Positions 17,046 through 26,445 are shown, numbered from the stretch's first letter. The stretch: 35,025 nt of DNA from Fischerella muscicola SAG 1427-1 = PCC 73103 (GCF_000317245.1 NZ_AJLJ01000156.1:1-35025); one strand, 5' to 3'. The notes: generated from the letters alone by a model not told the origin. Made by a program: numbers and translations.

Positions 17046-17153
17046 GGGGATTGGGGATTGGGGATCGGGCAACAAGTTCTTAATTTTTAATTTCTAATTT
17101 TTAATTGATTTGTCCTCCTTGTCCCCGATCCCCAATCCCCGATCCCCGATCCC
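17046..17153. repeat. Inverted heptamer (STRR-like) tandem repeats
   Basis: Positions 17046-17069 contain three and a half units of ggggatt/ggggatc. Positions 17123-17153 contain four and a half units of ccccgat/ccccaat in the opposite sense. Together they can fold into a long imperfect hairpin with a roughly 53-base AT-rich loop just after nadD. This is the short tandemly repeated repetitive class known in heterocystous cyanobacteria. It may end the nadD transcript. Confidence 0.75.
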
Positions 17154-17160
17154 TATAATT

Positions 17161-17283
17161 AAAAAAAATTTAAAATTTTTTTGGGATCTCACATTTTATA
17201 GTTATATATACTCCCCCCTTTGCGATATGATCGGGGTCAACCATAAGATTTAATTAGGCATATATAACAGAGGGCAAGACGCT
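17161..17283 (+). promoter_or_regulatory. gap2 promoter and leader region
   Basis: The 123 bases before gap2 begin with a near-palindromic A/T run (17161-17182) and contain AT-rich hexamers such as tatagt and tatata near 17198-17211 that could be a -10 region. A purine stretch, agagggcaag, about 5-14 bases before the GTG can act as the ribosome-binding site. Exact promoter elements cannot be fixed by eye. Confidence 0.35.
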
Positions 17284-18297
17284 GTGATTAGAGTTGCTAT
17301 CAACGGTTTCGGGCGCATCGGTCGTAATTTTATGCGCTGTTGGTTGGGTAGAGAGAATAGCAATATTGACTTGGTTGCTATCAATGACACCTCAGACCCC
17401 AGAACTAACGCTCACCTGCTCAAGTATGACTCGATGCTAGGGAAGTTAAAAAATGCTGACATTACAGCTGATGATAACTCGATTATCGCTAACGGCAAGA
17501 CCGTAAAATGTGTATCTGATCGCAACCCAGAAAACTTGCCCTGGAAAGAGTGGGAAATTGACCTAATTATCGAGGCTACAGGGGTATTCACCGCTAAAGA
17601 AGGGGCTATGAAGCATGTGAATGCTGGAGCCAAAAAGGTTCTAATCACCGCTCCTGGCAAAAACGAAGATGGTACTTTCGTAGTTGGCGTAAATCATCAC
17701 GATTACGATCACGACAAACACCATATCATCAGTAACGCTAGCTGTACCACCAACTGCTTGGCTCCGATTGCCAAAGTGTTACATGAGAGATTCGGCATCA
17801 TCAAAGGTACAATGACCACCACCCACAGCTACACAGGTGACCAGCGCTTGCTAGACGCTTCTCACCGTGATGTCCGCCGTGCGCGTGCTGCGGCTATTAA
17901 CATTGTGCCTACTTCCACCGGTGCAGCAAAAGCTGTGGCGTTGGTGCTGCCAGATCTCAAAGGCAAGCTGAATGGTGTAGCATTGCGTGTACCCACCCCC
18001 AATGTTTCAATGGTGGATTTTGTCATACAAGTTGAAAAGCCAACAATTGCGGAAGAAGTCAACGCAGCTCTCAAGAGTGCCTCTGAAAATGAGCTAAAAG
18101 GCATTTTAGACTACAGTGAACTACAATTGGTATCCTCTGACTATCAAGGTACTGATGCTTCTTCCATTATTGATGCCAGCTTGACACTGGTTATGGGTGG
18201 TGACATGGTGAAAGTCATGGCATGGTACGACAACGAATGGGGTTACAGCCAACGCGTTCTTGACCTGGCAGAATTAGTAGCTGTGAAGTGGAAGTAA
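17284..18297 (+). CDS. gap2: Glyceraldehyde-3-phosphate dehydrogenase, Gap2 type
   Basis: A 337-residue GAPDH. The N-terminal NAD(P) fold starts [13 protein letters not shown]. Catalytic Cys154 is in SNASCTTNC and His181 in [11 protein letters not shown]. The C-terminus has [11 protein letters not shown]. The [20 protein letters not shown] segment and overall length fit cyanobacterial Gap2, the dual-cofactor Calvin-cycle and gluconeogenic enzyme, rather than the glycolytic Gap1. No GapB-type C-terminal extension is present. Translation begins with GTG at 17284. It converges with thiL across a 28-base gap with a hairpin. Confidence 0.95.
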   Translation: MIRVAINGFGRIGRNFMRCWLGRENSNIDLVAINDTSDPRTNAHLLKYDSMLGKLKNADITADDNSIIANGKTVKCVSDRNPENLPWKEWEIDLIIEATGVFTAKEGAMKHVNAGAKKVLITAPGKNEDGTFVVGVNHHDYDHDKHHIISNASCTTNCLAPIAKVLHERFGIIKGTMTTTHSYTGDQRLLDASHRDVRRARAAAINIVPTSTGAAKAVALVLPDLKGKLNGVALRVPTPNVSMVDFVIQVEKPTIAEEVNAALKSASENELKGILDYSELQLVSSDYQGTDASSIIDASLTLVMGGDMVKVMAWYDNEWGYSQRVLDLAELVAVKWK

Positions 18298-18300
18298 TAA

Positions 18301-18332
18301 TCAATAGAGACGCAATTAATCGCGTCTATTGA
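18301..18332. terminator. Hairpin repeat between gap2 and thiL
   Basis: tcaata...gacgc pairs with gcgtc...tattga around an aattaatc loop, with a two-base bulge. The core gacgcaattaatcgcgtc recurs with one change at 26768-26785. It lies between two convergent genes and overlaps the thiL end, so it may act as a bidirectional terminator, but it belongs to a dispersed repeat family. Confidence 0.55.
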
Positions 18333-19345
18333 TCAAAATGCTGAAATCCCTGACTGAGAGTCAAAACTTGGTCGGGGAATTCTTTTTTTTGGTCTTGTAG
18401 GATTACGGTTGAAGTGTTTGTAATTTCTCCGATCACAGCAGCACCTTGACCAAGGATTTGTACTAATTTATCTGCTGGCTGTTTGGGTAAACACAAGACT
18501 AATTCAAAATCTTCCCCACCGTAAAGGCTATATTGTAGAGCTTGTTCTTTGGTCAGCCAGTGATCAAAAACTTGTGGAACAGGTATTTGTGTACGTTCTA
18601 CAACAGCACCAACTTTACTAGCACGGCAAATTTGTACTACTGCATCTGCTAAACCGTCGCTGCTATCCATTCCAGCGATCGCAAATTGGGAAGAATCAAG
18701 AATTTGCCAAAGGATGGGTAAAACATCTAATCGGGGTTTTGGACGTTGGTGAGCGCGGATTAAAGCCTTTGTTTCCTCTTGGCTGAGGTTTTTTGCCTTT
18801 TCGGGATTTAAGAGCAGTTCTAAGCCAGCCTGGGACGCACCGTGAACACCAGTGACAACAATTGCATCTCCTATTTGAGCTTGGTTGCGGCGGATAATTC
18901 GTTGGGGGTAAGCTTGACCAAAAGCGGTAATGGCTACGGTAATTACTGGCGATCGCACAACATCACCACCCACAATCGGAGTATTGTATTGTTGTAGGCA
19001 TTGTGTCATACCTGCATACATTTGTTCTACCCAACTCACAACAACATCACCGGGTAGTCCTAATCCCACAGTAATTCCCAAAGTCGAAGCACCCATTGCT
19101 GCAAGATCCGACAAATTAGCAGCAGCAGCGCGCCAACCAACATCTTCTGCGGAAGTCGTAATCTCACTAAAGTGAATTTTATCAACTAAAACATCGGTAG
19201 TAACTACCAAAGATTGCTCTGGTTCAGTAGCAATAACTGCTGCATCGTCCCCAATAATTTCTGCTGGACAGAAACGCTGCAAAATTTGTAAAAGTCCTTG
19301 TTCACCGATATCTTTAACTAGCAAAGAAGTTGATTGATTGTTCAT
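18326..19345 (-). CDS. thiL: Thiamine-monophosphate kinase ThiL
   Basis: A 339-residue ThiL, which phosphorylates thiamine monophosphate to the diphosphate cofactor. Motifs of the PurM-like ATP-binding family are in order: IGDDAAVI (31-38), TTDVLVDKIHF (49-59), the AAANLSDLAAMGA helix (74-86), GGDVVRS (126-132), the later GDAIVVTGVHGAS loop, GMDSSDGLADAV, and YGGEDFELV. No key residue appears lost. The ATG at 19345 is the natural start. It is transcribed towards gap2, and there is no adjacent thiamine gene. Confidence 0.95.
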   Translation of the reverse strand: MNNQSTSLLVKDIGEQGLLQILQRFCPAEIIGDDAAVIATEPEQSLVVTTDVLVDKIHFSEITTSAEDVGWRAAAANLSDLAAMGASTLGITVGLGLPGDVVVSWVEQMYAGMTQCLQQYNTPIVGGDVVRSPVITVAITAFGQAYPQRIIRRNQAQIGDAIVVTGVHGASQAGLELLLNPEKAKNLSQEETKALIRAHQRPKPRLDVLPILWQILDSSQFAIAGMDSSDGLADAVVQICRASKVGAVVERTQIPVPQVFDHWLTKEQALQYSLYGGEDFELVLCLPKQPADKLVQILGQGAAVIGEITNTSTVILQDQKKEFPDQVLTLSQGFQHFDQ

Positions 19346-19542
19346 AATAGGAATTTAATTTTTTTTAGGATATTGTTTGAAGATAATCAAACCAGATTGA
19401 GGTAAATTGCTTCTTCCACATAGGGTGAATTAAATACCCTTGTAACATCATGTTATTTCGCTTTTGAATTGCAAAATTCCATGTCTATCAAAACCACCTA
19501 AACGAATAATTTAGGTAATCAAAAAGTGATGAGATACTAAAC

Positions 19543-19950
19543 ATGAAAAAAGCAATTACTGTCTTGATGGCTTTTCCTTTTTTGAGCTTGACAGCTTGTC
19601 AGCCAACTTCTACTCAGAATGCTACTGCTGAATTTTGTGGAAATTTAGCTAAATTGGAACAGGCTGTTAACCAAATGTCAAATTTAACTCCCGCTTCCAC
19701 AGTTGGAGATCTTAGAGCAGCTGATAGAGCAGTTGATCAAGCGATCGCAAATGTTAGAGAATCAGCTAAGAGGGTAAAGGAAGCCAGAATAGACAATCTT
19801 AATCAAGCCTACAATAACCTTGACAAGACGGTTAATCGTCTTTCTAACAGACAAACTCTTGCTTCTGCTGCAACTTCTGTTCAGCAAGCATCTGCAAAAG
19901 TTAAAGCGGCAAAAGTACAGCTAGATTCTAGTATTAATTGTCCTGGGTAA
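19543..19950 (+). CDS. Small putative lipoprotein
   Basis: A 135-residue protein with a clear type II signal peptide: basic MKK, a hydrophobic stretch, then the lipobox LTAC with Cys19 as the lipidation site. The mature part is Ala/Gln/Asn/Lys-rich and predicted helical, with repeated small-residue heptads, so it may form a coiled coil in the periplasm. I know no function for it. It is flanked by its own spacer and a downstream hairpin, so it appears monocistronic. Confidence 0.8.
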   Translation: MKKAITVLMAFPFLSLTACQPTSTQNATAEFCGNLAKLEQAVNQMSNLTPASTVGDLRAADRAVDQAIANVRESAKRVKEARIDNLNQAYNNLDKTVNRLSNRQTLASAATSVQQASAKVKAAKVQLDSSINCPG

Positions 19951-19984
19951 GTATCTAAAGCTAAATAAGCTTTATTAATGAGTG

Positions 19985-20005
19985 GGGCGGATGTCTTGTC
20001 CGCCC
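19985..20005 (+). terminator. Rho-independent-type hairpin after the lipoprotein gene
   Basis: A 7-bp GC-rich stem (gggcgga / tccgccc) with a 7-base loop, followed by attattatt. It lies 35 bases after the lipoprotein stop and before the helicase gene. Confidence 0.6.
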
Positions 20006-20046
20006 ATTATTATTGATAGAAATTTTGAGTCTGAAAATTTTTATCA

Positions 20047-22314
20047 ATGTCAATGTCAAAGCAAATACACGTAGATGAGCAAAATCTACGCATCTTTTCC
20101 CGGCTTGCACCTTTTATTCAAGAATATATTTACAATCACAACTGGACGGAATTACGTCCAGTTCAAATAGCAGCATGTCAAGCAATTTTTGATACTGATG
20201 CTCATTTATTAATTGCTGCTGCTACAGCTGCTGGAAAAACAGAAGCAGCGTTTTTACCAGTTTTAACTTTATTACATGAAAATCCGTCCAGTACAATTGG
20301 TGCATTATATATTGGGCCAATTAAAGCTTTAATTAATGATCAATTTGAACGTTTGAATGGTTTACTCAAAGAAGCAGATATTCCTGTGTGGTATTGGCAC
20401 GGTGATGTTTCTCAAAGTCATAAAAAGCAACTGCTCAAAAAGCCTTTAGGGATTTTACAAATCACACCAGAATCTTTGGAAAGTTTATTAATTAATAAAT
20501 ATCATGACCTGATGCGTTTGTTTGGTGATTTGCGATTTGTTGTCATTGATGAAATTCATGCTTTTATGGATACGGAAAGGGGTTGTCAAATTCTTTGTCA
20601 ATTGGCTCGGTTAGAAGATTTGACGCAAAAGCAACCCCGAAGAATTGGTTTGTCGGCGACTCTTGGTGATTATGGGTTGGCTGAGGAGTGGTTATCTTCT
20701 GGAAGTAATAAATTAGTTATTACGCCGAGGATTGAGGGGGTAAATAGACAGGTTAGATTGGCTTTGGAGCATTTTTGGGTTGGTGGTGATGAGGAGCTTT
20801 TGAGAGAAAAGAACCGCAGAGACAAGAGAGACGCACAGAGGAGAGCAGGGAGAAAATATGATTGGGGTGTTAGTGTTTATGAGAGATATATTTTTAATTT
20901 GAGCAAGAATCGTAAGTGTTTGATTTTTGCTAATAATAAATCAGAAACTGAAGCGGTGATTGGAAGTTTGCGAAAGATTGCGGCTCAGGAAGGGGAAGTG
21001 GATATATATTATGTACATCATGGTAGTATATCTGCTAGTTTGCGACAAGTTGCAGAAAGTGCGATGCGGGAAGCTAATCGACCTGCGGTGACTGCTGCAA
21101 CTTTGACTCTAGAATTAGGTGTTGATATTGGTTATCTTGAGCGGGTGATTCAGTTGGAAGCACCACTATCGGTAGCGAGTTTTTTACAACGTTTGGGACG
21201 TACAGGTAGAAGAGGTGAAGCTGCTGATATGCGCTTTATTTGTGCTGAAGAGGAAAGATTATCAGAAGCACCTCTACCAGAACAAATTCCTTGGCAATTA
21301 TTGCAATGTATTGCGATTATTCAACTTTATTTAGAGGAAAAATGGATTGAACCGATTAAGCCTTTGAGATATCCATTCAGTTTGTTGTATCACCAAACTA
21401 TGAGTATTTTAATGGCAGTTGGGGAAATTTCGCCAGCGGTTCTTGCTCAAAAAGTTTTGGGTTTACCTGTGTTTGGTGCTGTGTCTAAGGATGATTTTAA
21501 GTTGTTATTGCGCTATTTAATTGATATCGATCATTTGCAATTGACTGAGCAAGGTAAACTGATTTTAGGTTTGATTGGTGAAAGGGTGGTGGGTAAGTTT
21601 CAATTTTATGCTGTTTTCCCAGATAATGAAGAATTTGCTGTGAAGCAAGGAGCTACAGAAATTGGTAGTATATCTATACCGCCTCCTGTAGGTAATCAGT
21701 TTGCTTTGGCTGGGAGAAGTTGGGAAGTTGTGGAAGTTGATTTTAAAAAGAAGATTATTTTAGTCAAACAAGTTGAAGGTCAAGCAAGTATTTTTTGGCG
21801 GGGTGGTAGTGGTATGATTCATACACGGATTCTCCAAAGAATGCGACAAGTTTTAGTTGAAGATATTGAATATCCTTATTTACAAACTAATGCGGTTCAA
21901 CGTTTACGATTGGTTCGTGAACTCACACGCAATTCTGGTTTAGATCAAAAAAATATTTTACTTTTGGCTAAAGATAAGTATTGTATTTTTCCTTGGATGG
22001 GTACGATCGCTTACCGAACTTTGGAAAGGTTGCTGAATATGTTCTGTCGTGAATCTTTAGGAATTAAAAGTATTGGTGGTGTGAATCCGTATTATTTGAT
22101 TGTTAAATTAGACAAAACAAAAGTTAAGTTTCTATACCCAGAAATTGTTTCTTTATGTGAGCAAAGAATTACGACTGAGAATTTATTGAGTGATGCGGAA
22201 GCGCCAGAAATTCAAAAGTATGACAAGTTTATTCCCCATCCACTTTTACGAAAAGCTTTTGCAAGTGATCATTTAGATATGGAAGAATTGAGACAACAAG
22301 TGAAGTTGTGGTGA
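20047..22314 (+). CDS. DEAD/DEAH-box (Lhr-like) helicase
   Basis: A 755-residue superfamily 2 helicase. Seen motifs: Q-like RPVQ at 37-40, Walker A ATAAGKT at 59-65, motif Ia GPIKALINDQF at 90-100, motif II DEIH at 168-171, motif III SAT at 203-205, motif IV LIFANNKSE at 292-300, motif V ATLTLELGVDIG at 351-362, and motif VI QRLGRTGRRG at 381-390. The roughly 360-residue C-terminal region resembles the winged-helix and extra domains of Lhr-like DNA/RNA helicases but is not otherwise recognised. Residues 254-270 are highly charged and encoded by interspersed repeat DNA. The gene stands alone, so a repair or defence role is open. Two ATGs (20047, 20053) are possible starts. Confidence 0.88.
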   Translation: MSMSKQIHVDEQNLRIFSRLAPFIQEYIYNHNWTELRPVQIAACQAIFDTDAHLLIAAATAAGKTEAAFLPVLTLLHENPSSTIGALYIGPIKALINDQFERLNGLLKEADIPVWYWHGDVSQSHKKQLLKKPLGILQITPESLESLLINKYHDLMRLFGDLRFVVIDEIHAFMDTERGCQILCQLARLEDLTQKQPRRIGLSATLGDYGLAEEWLSSGSNKLVITPRIEGVNRQVRLALEHFWVGGDEELLREKNRRDKRDAQRRAGRKYDWGVSVYERYIFNLSKNRKCLIFANNKSETEAVIGSLRKIAAQEGEVDIYYVHHGSISASLRQVAESAMREANRPAVTAATLTLELGVDIGYLERVIQLEAPLSVASFLQRLGRTGRRGEAADMRFICAEEERLSEAPLPEQIPWQLLQCIAIIQLYLEEKWIEPIKPLRYPFSLLYHQTMSILMAVGEISPAVLAQKVLGLPVFGAVSKDDFKLLLRYLIDIDHLQLTEQGKLILGLIGERVVGKFQFYAVFPDNEEFAVKQGATEIGSISIPPPVGNQFALAGRSWEVVEVDFKKKIILVKQVEGQASIFWRGGSGMIHTRILQRMRQVLVEDIEYPYLQTNAVQRLRLVRELTRNSGLDQKNILLLAKDKYCIFPWMGTIAYRTLERLLNMFCRESLGIKSIGGVNPYYLIVKLDKTKVKFLYPEIVSLCEQRITTENLLSDAEAPEIQKYDKFIPHPLLRKAFASDHLDMEELRQQVKLW
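20806..20856. repeat. Interspersed repeat inside the helicase gene
   Basis: The stretch starting aaccgcagagacaagagag (20812) closely matches the aaccgcagaggcgcagagg core inside the MITE-like element (2096). It is in frame and adds an Arg/Lys/Asp-rich loop of about 17 residues between helicase motifs III and IV. Confidence 0.6.
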
Positions 22315-22355
22315 ATAGTACAATCTAATACTCTTTGTAAGAATCGCAGAGCTTA

Positions 22356-22386
22356 GATCCCCGACTTCTCAAAGAAGTCGGGGATC
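22356..22386. terminator. 14-bp perfect palindrome after the helicase gene
   Basis: gatccccgacttct and agaagtcggggatc form a perfect 14-bp stem with a 3-base loop, followed by ttgtcttgtt. It lies 42 bases after the helicase stop. The same palindrome type is a widespread cyanobacterial intergenic repeat and probably works as a terminator here. Confidence 0.65.
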
Positions 22387-22457
22387 TTGTCTTGTTATGG
22401 CTGATGTCATCTAAAATTGTTCTGTTCACAGGTAATGAATGGTAACTCGTAGATATT

Positions 22458-24668
22458 GTGTATAAATTTTTGTTAATTCCTTTTCGCAAAGGAGGAAATA
22501 TTACTAAATTTTGCATTGCTTTAATTAGTTTGTTGACGCTGTTGCTGTTTTCATTTCCCCAAAGCGCTTTTTCTCAAGCAGAACGCACACCCCTAACTTT
22601 AGAAGTATTACAGGAAAGATTGCGTACACCAATTGTCCGTGAAGGTAGCTTATCAATAGATTTACGACAAATGGTGATTGATTTGCGCTCAGAAAACGCA
22701 GCTTTTCGTGATGCTTTTTATCAATTGCTGCGAAAAGAATTACAAAAAACTGGTTCCAAACCCTTGGGATTAGATTTGAGTAATTCTTTGATTCAAGGGG
22801 ATTTTGTTGGTAGTGACTTGGGTTTAAGAACTCCTCTTTACGCGCAAGCGATCGCACCAATTTTTACTGCTGCTGAACAAGAACAACTCGAACGCCTACG
22901 GGAAGTTTGCTTACAATCACTTACTGTTGCTTTACCAAGTTCCAAAGACTGTCGATCGCTTTTAGCAACTCCAGCCACAGCATCCAGCGAAATTAGCGTT
23001 TTTCGTGGTTCGCTGGTTTTAGAAAAAACTCATTTTACTGGTACAGTCCAGTTTAATAATACATTTTTTCTTCAATCTGTCAATGCTCAAGGTGCTATTT
23101 TTAACCAATTAGCTAATTGGCAAGAAACACGTTTCAGTCGTTCTGCTAGCTTTAACAATGCGACTTTTCGACGGGAGAGTCAATGGCAAAATAGTATATT
23201 CTTTGATAAAGCTAATTTCAAGCAAACACAATTTCAGGAAAACGCATTTTTTCAGGAAACTTTTTTTGAGGACATCGCCAATTTTAATCAAGCTAATTTT
23301 AAACAATTGGCTAAATTTAATCGTGTCCAGTGGCAAAATAATGTAGATTTTTCTGGGGTACGTTTTATTAACTCCGCACAGTTTACCAAAACTATTTTCA
23401 ATCAGTTTCTATTCTTAACAGAAGCAACTTTTGAGCAAGCCGTCACTTTTCGAGAAGCACAGTTTAATCAACCTGTGAATCTGCGGGGTGCTAGCATTCT
23501 CAACCAAGCTGATTTTAGTGATGCTGGCTTTGCAAAAACTGCGTTTTTAAATGTATCTGGACTAGCTTTTAACTCAAATCAAGCCAAAATATTAGGTAAT
23601 TCTGGTCAAATTGGTGAGAAGTTATTTGTCAATACACTGCAAGGAAATCAAAATGTCTTGCGGAATTTAGGACAAAATTTCCGACAGTTGCAGCAAATTG
23701 CTGATGCGAATCAAATCGAGTATACAAAACAGCAACTACGACTAGCAGAATTAACTCGTCGTTTGCTTACGATCAATATTAATGATGCTTCGCAAACAAG
23801 TTTAATTAAAATAGGTTTCTCTCCAACTCAAGCAGAAGCGATCGCACATCGGCGATTAACGAAACCGTTTCGCAATACAAGTGAATTACTGACTCTTGCA
23901 GATATTGATTTAGAAACCTACACCAAACTTAGTTCACAGATAGTAGTTGGCGAACCATTGTTTTTAGGTGGATGGTTACTATTAGCTTGGAATTGGCTGA
24001 CGTTGAGTGTACTACTACTGCTTTCTGGTTACGGTACAGATTTTCGCTTGGTCTTTGGTGTCGGAACAATTGCGATCGCCTATTTTGGTTTATTATTTTG
24101 GCTGATAGATCGGCTGCGGCGTCTGTATCCTAACGTGATTATTCCCACAATTGACGAAAGTATATGGATGTTGACAAGTTTTAGTGTTTTAACACTGTTG
24201 GGATTATTGGCGATTCTTCGCAGCGCTGAACAACCCTGGTTGACACTCGCGTGTCTTGTGATCATTATTGTTCCCGTACCAGTAATTTTATTATTACGGC
24301 TATATCAACAAGGCCGCTATCACGACTTAATGGACACTTCCTACTTCACAGAAGACGGAAGTATGCGACAGTTACGATTATTAATTGGACGCTTACCTGT
24401 GATTCCCAGGTATGAAGTATTTCGCGATCGCTACATGCCATTATTATGGGATCGTCATTGGAATTGGCTCAACTATTACGACTTTAGCCTCAACAATTTG
24501 CTGAGGTTAGGCTTTAACGACGTTCGCTTGCGAGACAAACACCTCCCCGGTATCATTTCCACATTAGCTTGGTATCAGTGGAGCCTGGGAATACTTTACA
24601 TCACCCTCCTGTTGTGGACTTTATCTCGCACCATTCCAGGTTTGAATTTGTTGATTTATTTAAAGTAG
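22458..24668 (+). CDS. Pentapeptide-repeat / HhH / polytopic membrane protein
   Basis: A 736-residue envelope protein starting at a GTG. A signal-like hydrophobic segment is at 17-40 (ending AFSQA). Residues 41-180 are mixed. Degenerate pentapeptide repeats run at about 183-370, with Phe every five residues (patterns such as ANFNQ, ATFEQ, AQFNQ), predicted to form a right-handed beta-helix. A coiled region at about 400-435 is followed by a ComEA-like helix-hairpin-helix at about 438-497 (ININDASQTSLIKIGFSPTQA). Hydrophobic helices follow at about 503-523, 530-551, 570-587, 594-614 and 705-722. I know no function for this combination. It is transcribed after the helicase but separated by a strong palindrome, and converges with the GMC oxidoreductase gene. 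Confidence 0.82.
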   Translation: MYKFLLIPFRKGGNITKFCIALISLLTLLLFSFPQSAFSQAERTPLTLEVLQERLRTPIVREGSLSIDLRQMVIDLRSENAAFRDAFYQLLRKELQKTGSKPLGLDLSNSLIQGDFVGSDLGLRTPLYAQAIAPIFTAAEQEQLERLREVCLQSLTVALPSSKDCRSLLATPATASSEISVFRGSLVLEKTHFTGTVQFNNTFFLQSVNAQGAIFNQLANWQETRFSRSASFNNATFRRESQWQNSIFFDKANFKQTQFQENAFFQETFFEDIANFNQANFKQLAKFNRVQWQNNVDFSGVRFINSAQFTKTIFNQFLFLTEATFEQAVTFREAQFNQPVNLRGASILNQADFSDAGFAKTAFLNVSGLAFNSNQAKILGNSGQIGEKLFVNTLQGNQNVLRNLGQNFRQLQQIADANQIEYTKQQLRLAELTRRLLTININDASQTSLIKIGFSPTQAEAIAHRRLTKPFRNTSELLTLADIDLETYTKLSSQIVVGEPLFLGGWLLLAWNWLTLSVLLLLSGYGTDFRLVFGVGTIAIAYFGLLFWLIDRLRRLYPNVIIPTIDESIWMLTSFSVLTLLGLLAILRSAEQPWLTLACLVIIIVPVPVILLLRLYQQGRYHDLMDTSYFTEDGSMRQLRLLIGRLPVIPRYEVFRDRYMPLLWDRHWNWLNYYDFSLNNLLRLGFNDVRLRDKHLPGIISTLAWYQWSLGILYITLLLWTLSRTIPGLNLLIYLK

Positions 24669-24852
24669 CTATTGAGGGAACGGGGAATAGGAAAAATTAT
24701 GAATTTATTAACTTTGTATACACTCAAAAGACCGGAGTTCAAATTTGATACTGAGTCAAGGACTGATGAGTATTTGGGTACAAATTGCTAGTGATCCTGG
24801 TCAGAAAATTTTGCCATTTATTTGATGATTGGTAGAGATGAGTACAAATTAC
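24669..24852. other. Convergent intergenic spacer
   Basis: 184 bases between the pentapeptide-repeat gene and the GMC oxidoreductase gene. It opens with gagggaacggggaatagg, the same interspersed motif as at about 4284. No strong terminator hairpin was seen. Confidence 0.4.
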
Positions 24853-26445
24853 TTACTTACCAATATTGTCTTCTGCAATAATTCGCTCGACGCAGCGTTC
24901 GGCAAGTGCAGCAATTGTCAGGGATGGGTTGACACATCCAGCATAGCCTGGAATCATTGCCCCATCGACAACATATAGACCCTCATAGCCTTTGATTCTG
25001 CCGTAAAAGTCACAAGCTCTTCCGAGTACGGCACCACCAAGCGGATGTAATGTTACCTTATCTAGTACATGGGCAGTCTTGGGCTGATACGTGCTGTTTG
25101 TATTGGCTTGGTTAAGTGTTTGATATGTTTTCAGGGTTGCTTGGCGCAGCTGAACTATCTTTGGGTCGAGTAGCGGCCAAGTTAACTGCACGCTATCGGT
25201 GAGTGGATTAAATAGGAATTTCCCCTTGGGGGAACCAATTCCAAATCCTAAGAGATAAAGATGATCTTGCTGTGTTTCCTTCCAGACTGGAAACGGCTGA
25301 AGCGCTATCGGTGCAAGTGGATTGGCGTGGTCTTCAACAACAGCGCTTAATGGGCCACCTTGGCTAGGGTTAGTAGGTGGTAGACCGACTTGAAGACCAA
25401 GAGTATCACCATTATTTCCCCAAAAATTTCCTATAGCGTCATTGAGCTTTGGTAGCGTTCCTTTAGCTTTTGCTTTGACTAAAAGCTTAGTAGTTCCCAT
25501 CGAACCAGCCGCCAAAAAAACATGCTTACTAGTAAAAATGACCTTTTGCAGGACATTTGCACCTTCGTCGATTTGGTTGCAAACAACTGCGTAGCCAGAC
25601 TCAGGCATCTCATAGATATCCGTGACTATGTGCAATGGTAGGATTTCAACAAACTCAGTCTGTTCTGCTTGCAGCAGGTAGTTGCGATCTACGCTGTTCT
25701 TGCAACCGCTATTGTTCCCATACAAAAATTCACCAGCGATCGCAGACGGAACACGCTCTCCAGTTATCTCCTGACGAACCACATCCCAGTCGAGGTTCAT
25801 GTCCAATAGCTTTCCGGGTAATCCCGCATTTGCTGCTTCCTCTAAGAAGACGCGTGTTAAACGGTAGTAGTCTGATGCCAATATATCTGCTGGAATCGGG
25901 CTGGGCTTGAGGATTGAACGCACTCTGGGATAATACACCTGGGCCATCTCATCGTAAGAGATTGCTTGCTGAAAAACCCGATCAAAATTAGCACGTGTTG
26001 GTTGGTAGGTAGCTGCGGAATAGACGAGAGAACCACCACCCACACCTGCACCTGCTAATACTATGATGCCTTTTTCCGCTAAAATCTCTACTATTCCGGT
26101 ATGCGCGTAAATAGCCAGAGGCTCGATGCCACCAAAGATCGGAACAGAAGAGGAGTTCAGCCACCAAGAACGGCTATCTGGAGCGCGCAAGGTGGAGAAA
26201 GTGTTCTGTTCTTCAGTCAGAATCCAACGACGGCCACGTTCTAGTAGAAGAGTGTGTATTCCAGCTTGTGCCAATCGTAGCGCCGCAACCGCACCGCCAA
26301 AACCACTCCCAATCACAATCGCATCTATAGGCTCACTCCGAGTTGCTAAAGAACAGAGGAAATCAGTATTAGTAATTGCATAACCTGCTAGAGCAAAAGC
26401 CGCAGTTCTGAGGAAACGCTGTCGGGAAATGCGATGATGATTCAT
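24853..26445 (-). CDS. GMC-family FAD oxidoreductase (cholesterol-oxidase-like)
   Basis: A flavin oxidoreductase of 530 residues from the ATG at 26445 (a GTG at 26460 would add five). The N-terminus, SRQRFLRTAAFALAG, looks like a Tat signal with one Arg replaced by Gln, pointing to export with bound FAD. The dinucleotide fold GSGFGGAVAALRLAQAG is at about 46-62, with Glu69 binding ribose. The C-terminal catalytic block has LHPLGG (His467) and VNPSLTIAALAER (Asn506), as in bacterial cholesterol oxidases and related alcohol oxidases/dehydrogenases. The substrate is unknown; sterols, hopanoid-like or other alcohols are possible. No partner gene is adjacent. Confidence 0.86.
   Translation of the reverse strand: MNHHRISRQRFLRTAAFALAGYAITNTDFLCSLATRSEPIDAIVIGSGFGGAVAALRLAQAGIHTLLLERGRRWILTEEQNTFSTLRAPDSRSWWLNSSSVPIFGGIEPLAIYAHTGIVEILAEKGIIVLAGAGVGGGSLVYSAATYQPTRANFDRVFQQAISYDEMAQVYYPRVRSILKPSPIPADILASDYYRLTRVFLEEAANAGLPGKLLDMNLDWDVVRQEITGERVPSAIAGEFLYGNNSGCKNSVDRNYLLQAEQTEFVEILPLHIVTDIYEMPESGYAVVCNQIDEGANVLQKVIFTSKHVFLAAGSMGTTKLLVKAKAKGTLPKLNDAIGNFWGNNGDTLGLQVGLPPTNPSQGGPLSAVVEDHANPLAPIALQPFPVWKETQQDHLYLLGFGIGSPKGKFLFNPLTDSVQLTWPLLDPKIVQLRQATLKTYQTLNQANTNSTYQPKTAHVLDKVTLHPLGGAVLGRACDFYGRIKGYEGLYVVDGAMIPGYAGCVNPSLTIAALAERCVERIIAEDNIGK

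Noticed and set aside
22525..22860. 111-codon minus-strand open frame
   Set aside because: It is antisense to the signal peptide and N-terminal region of the pentapeptide-repeat protein, with no independent support.
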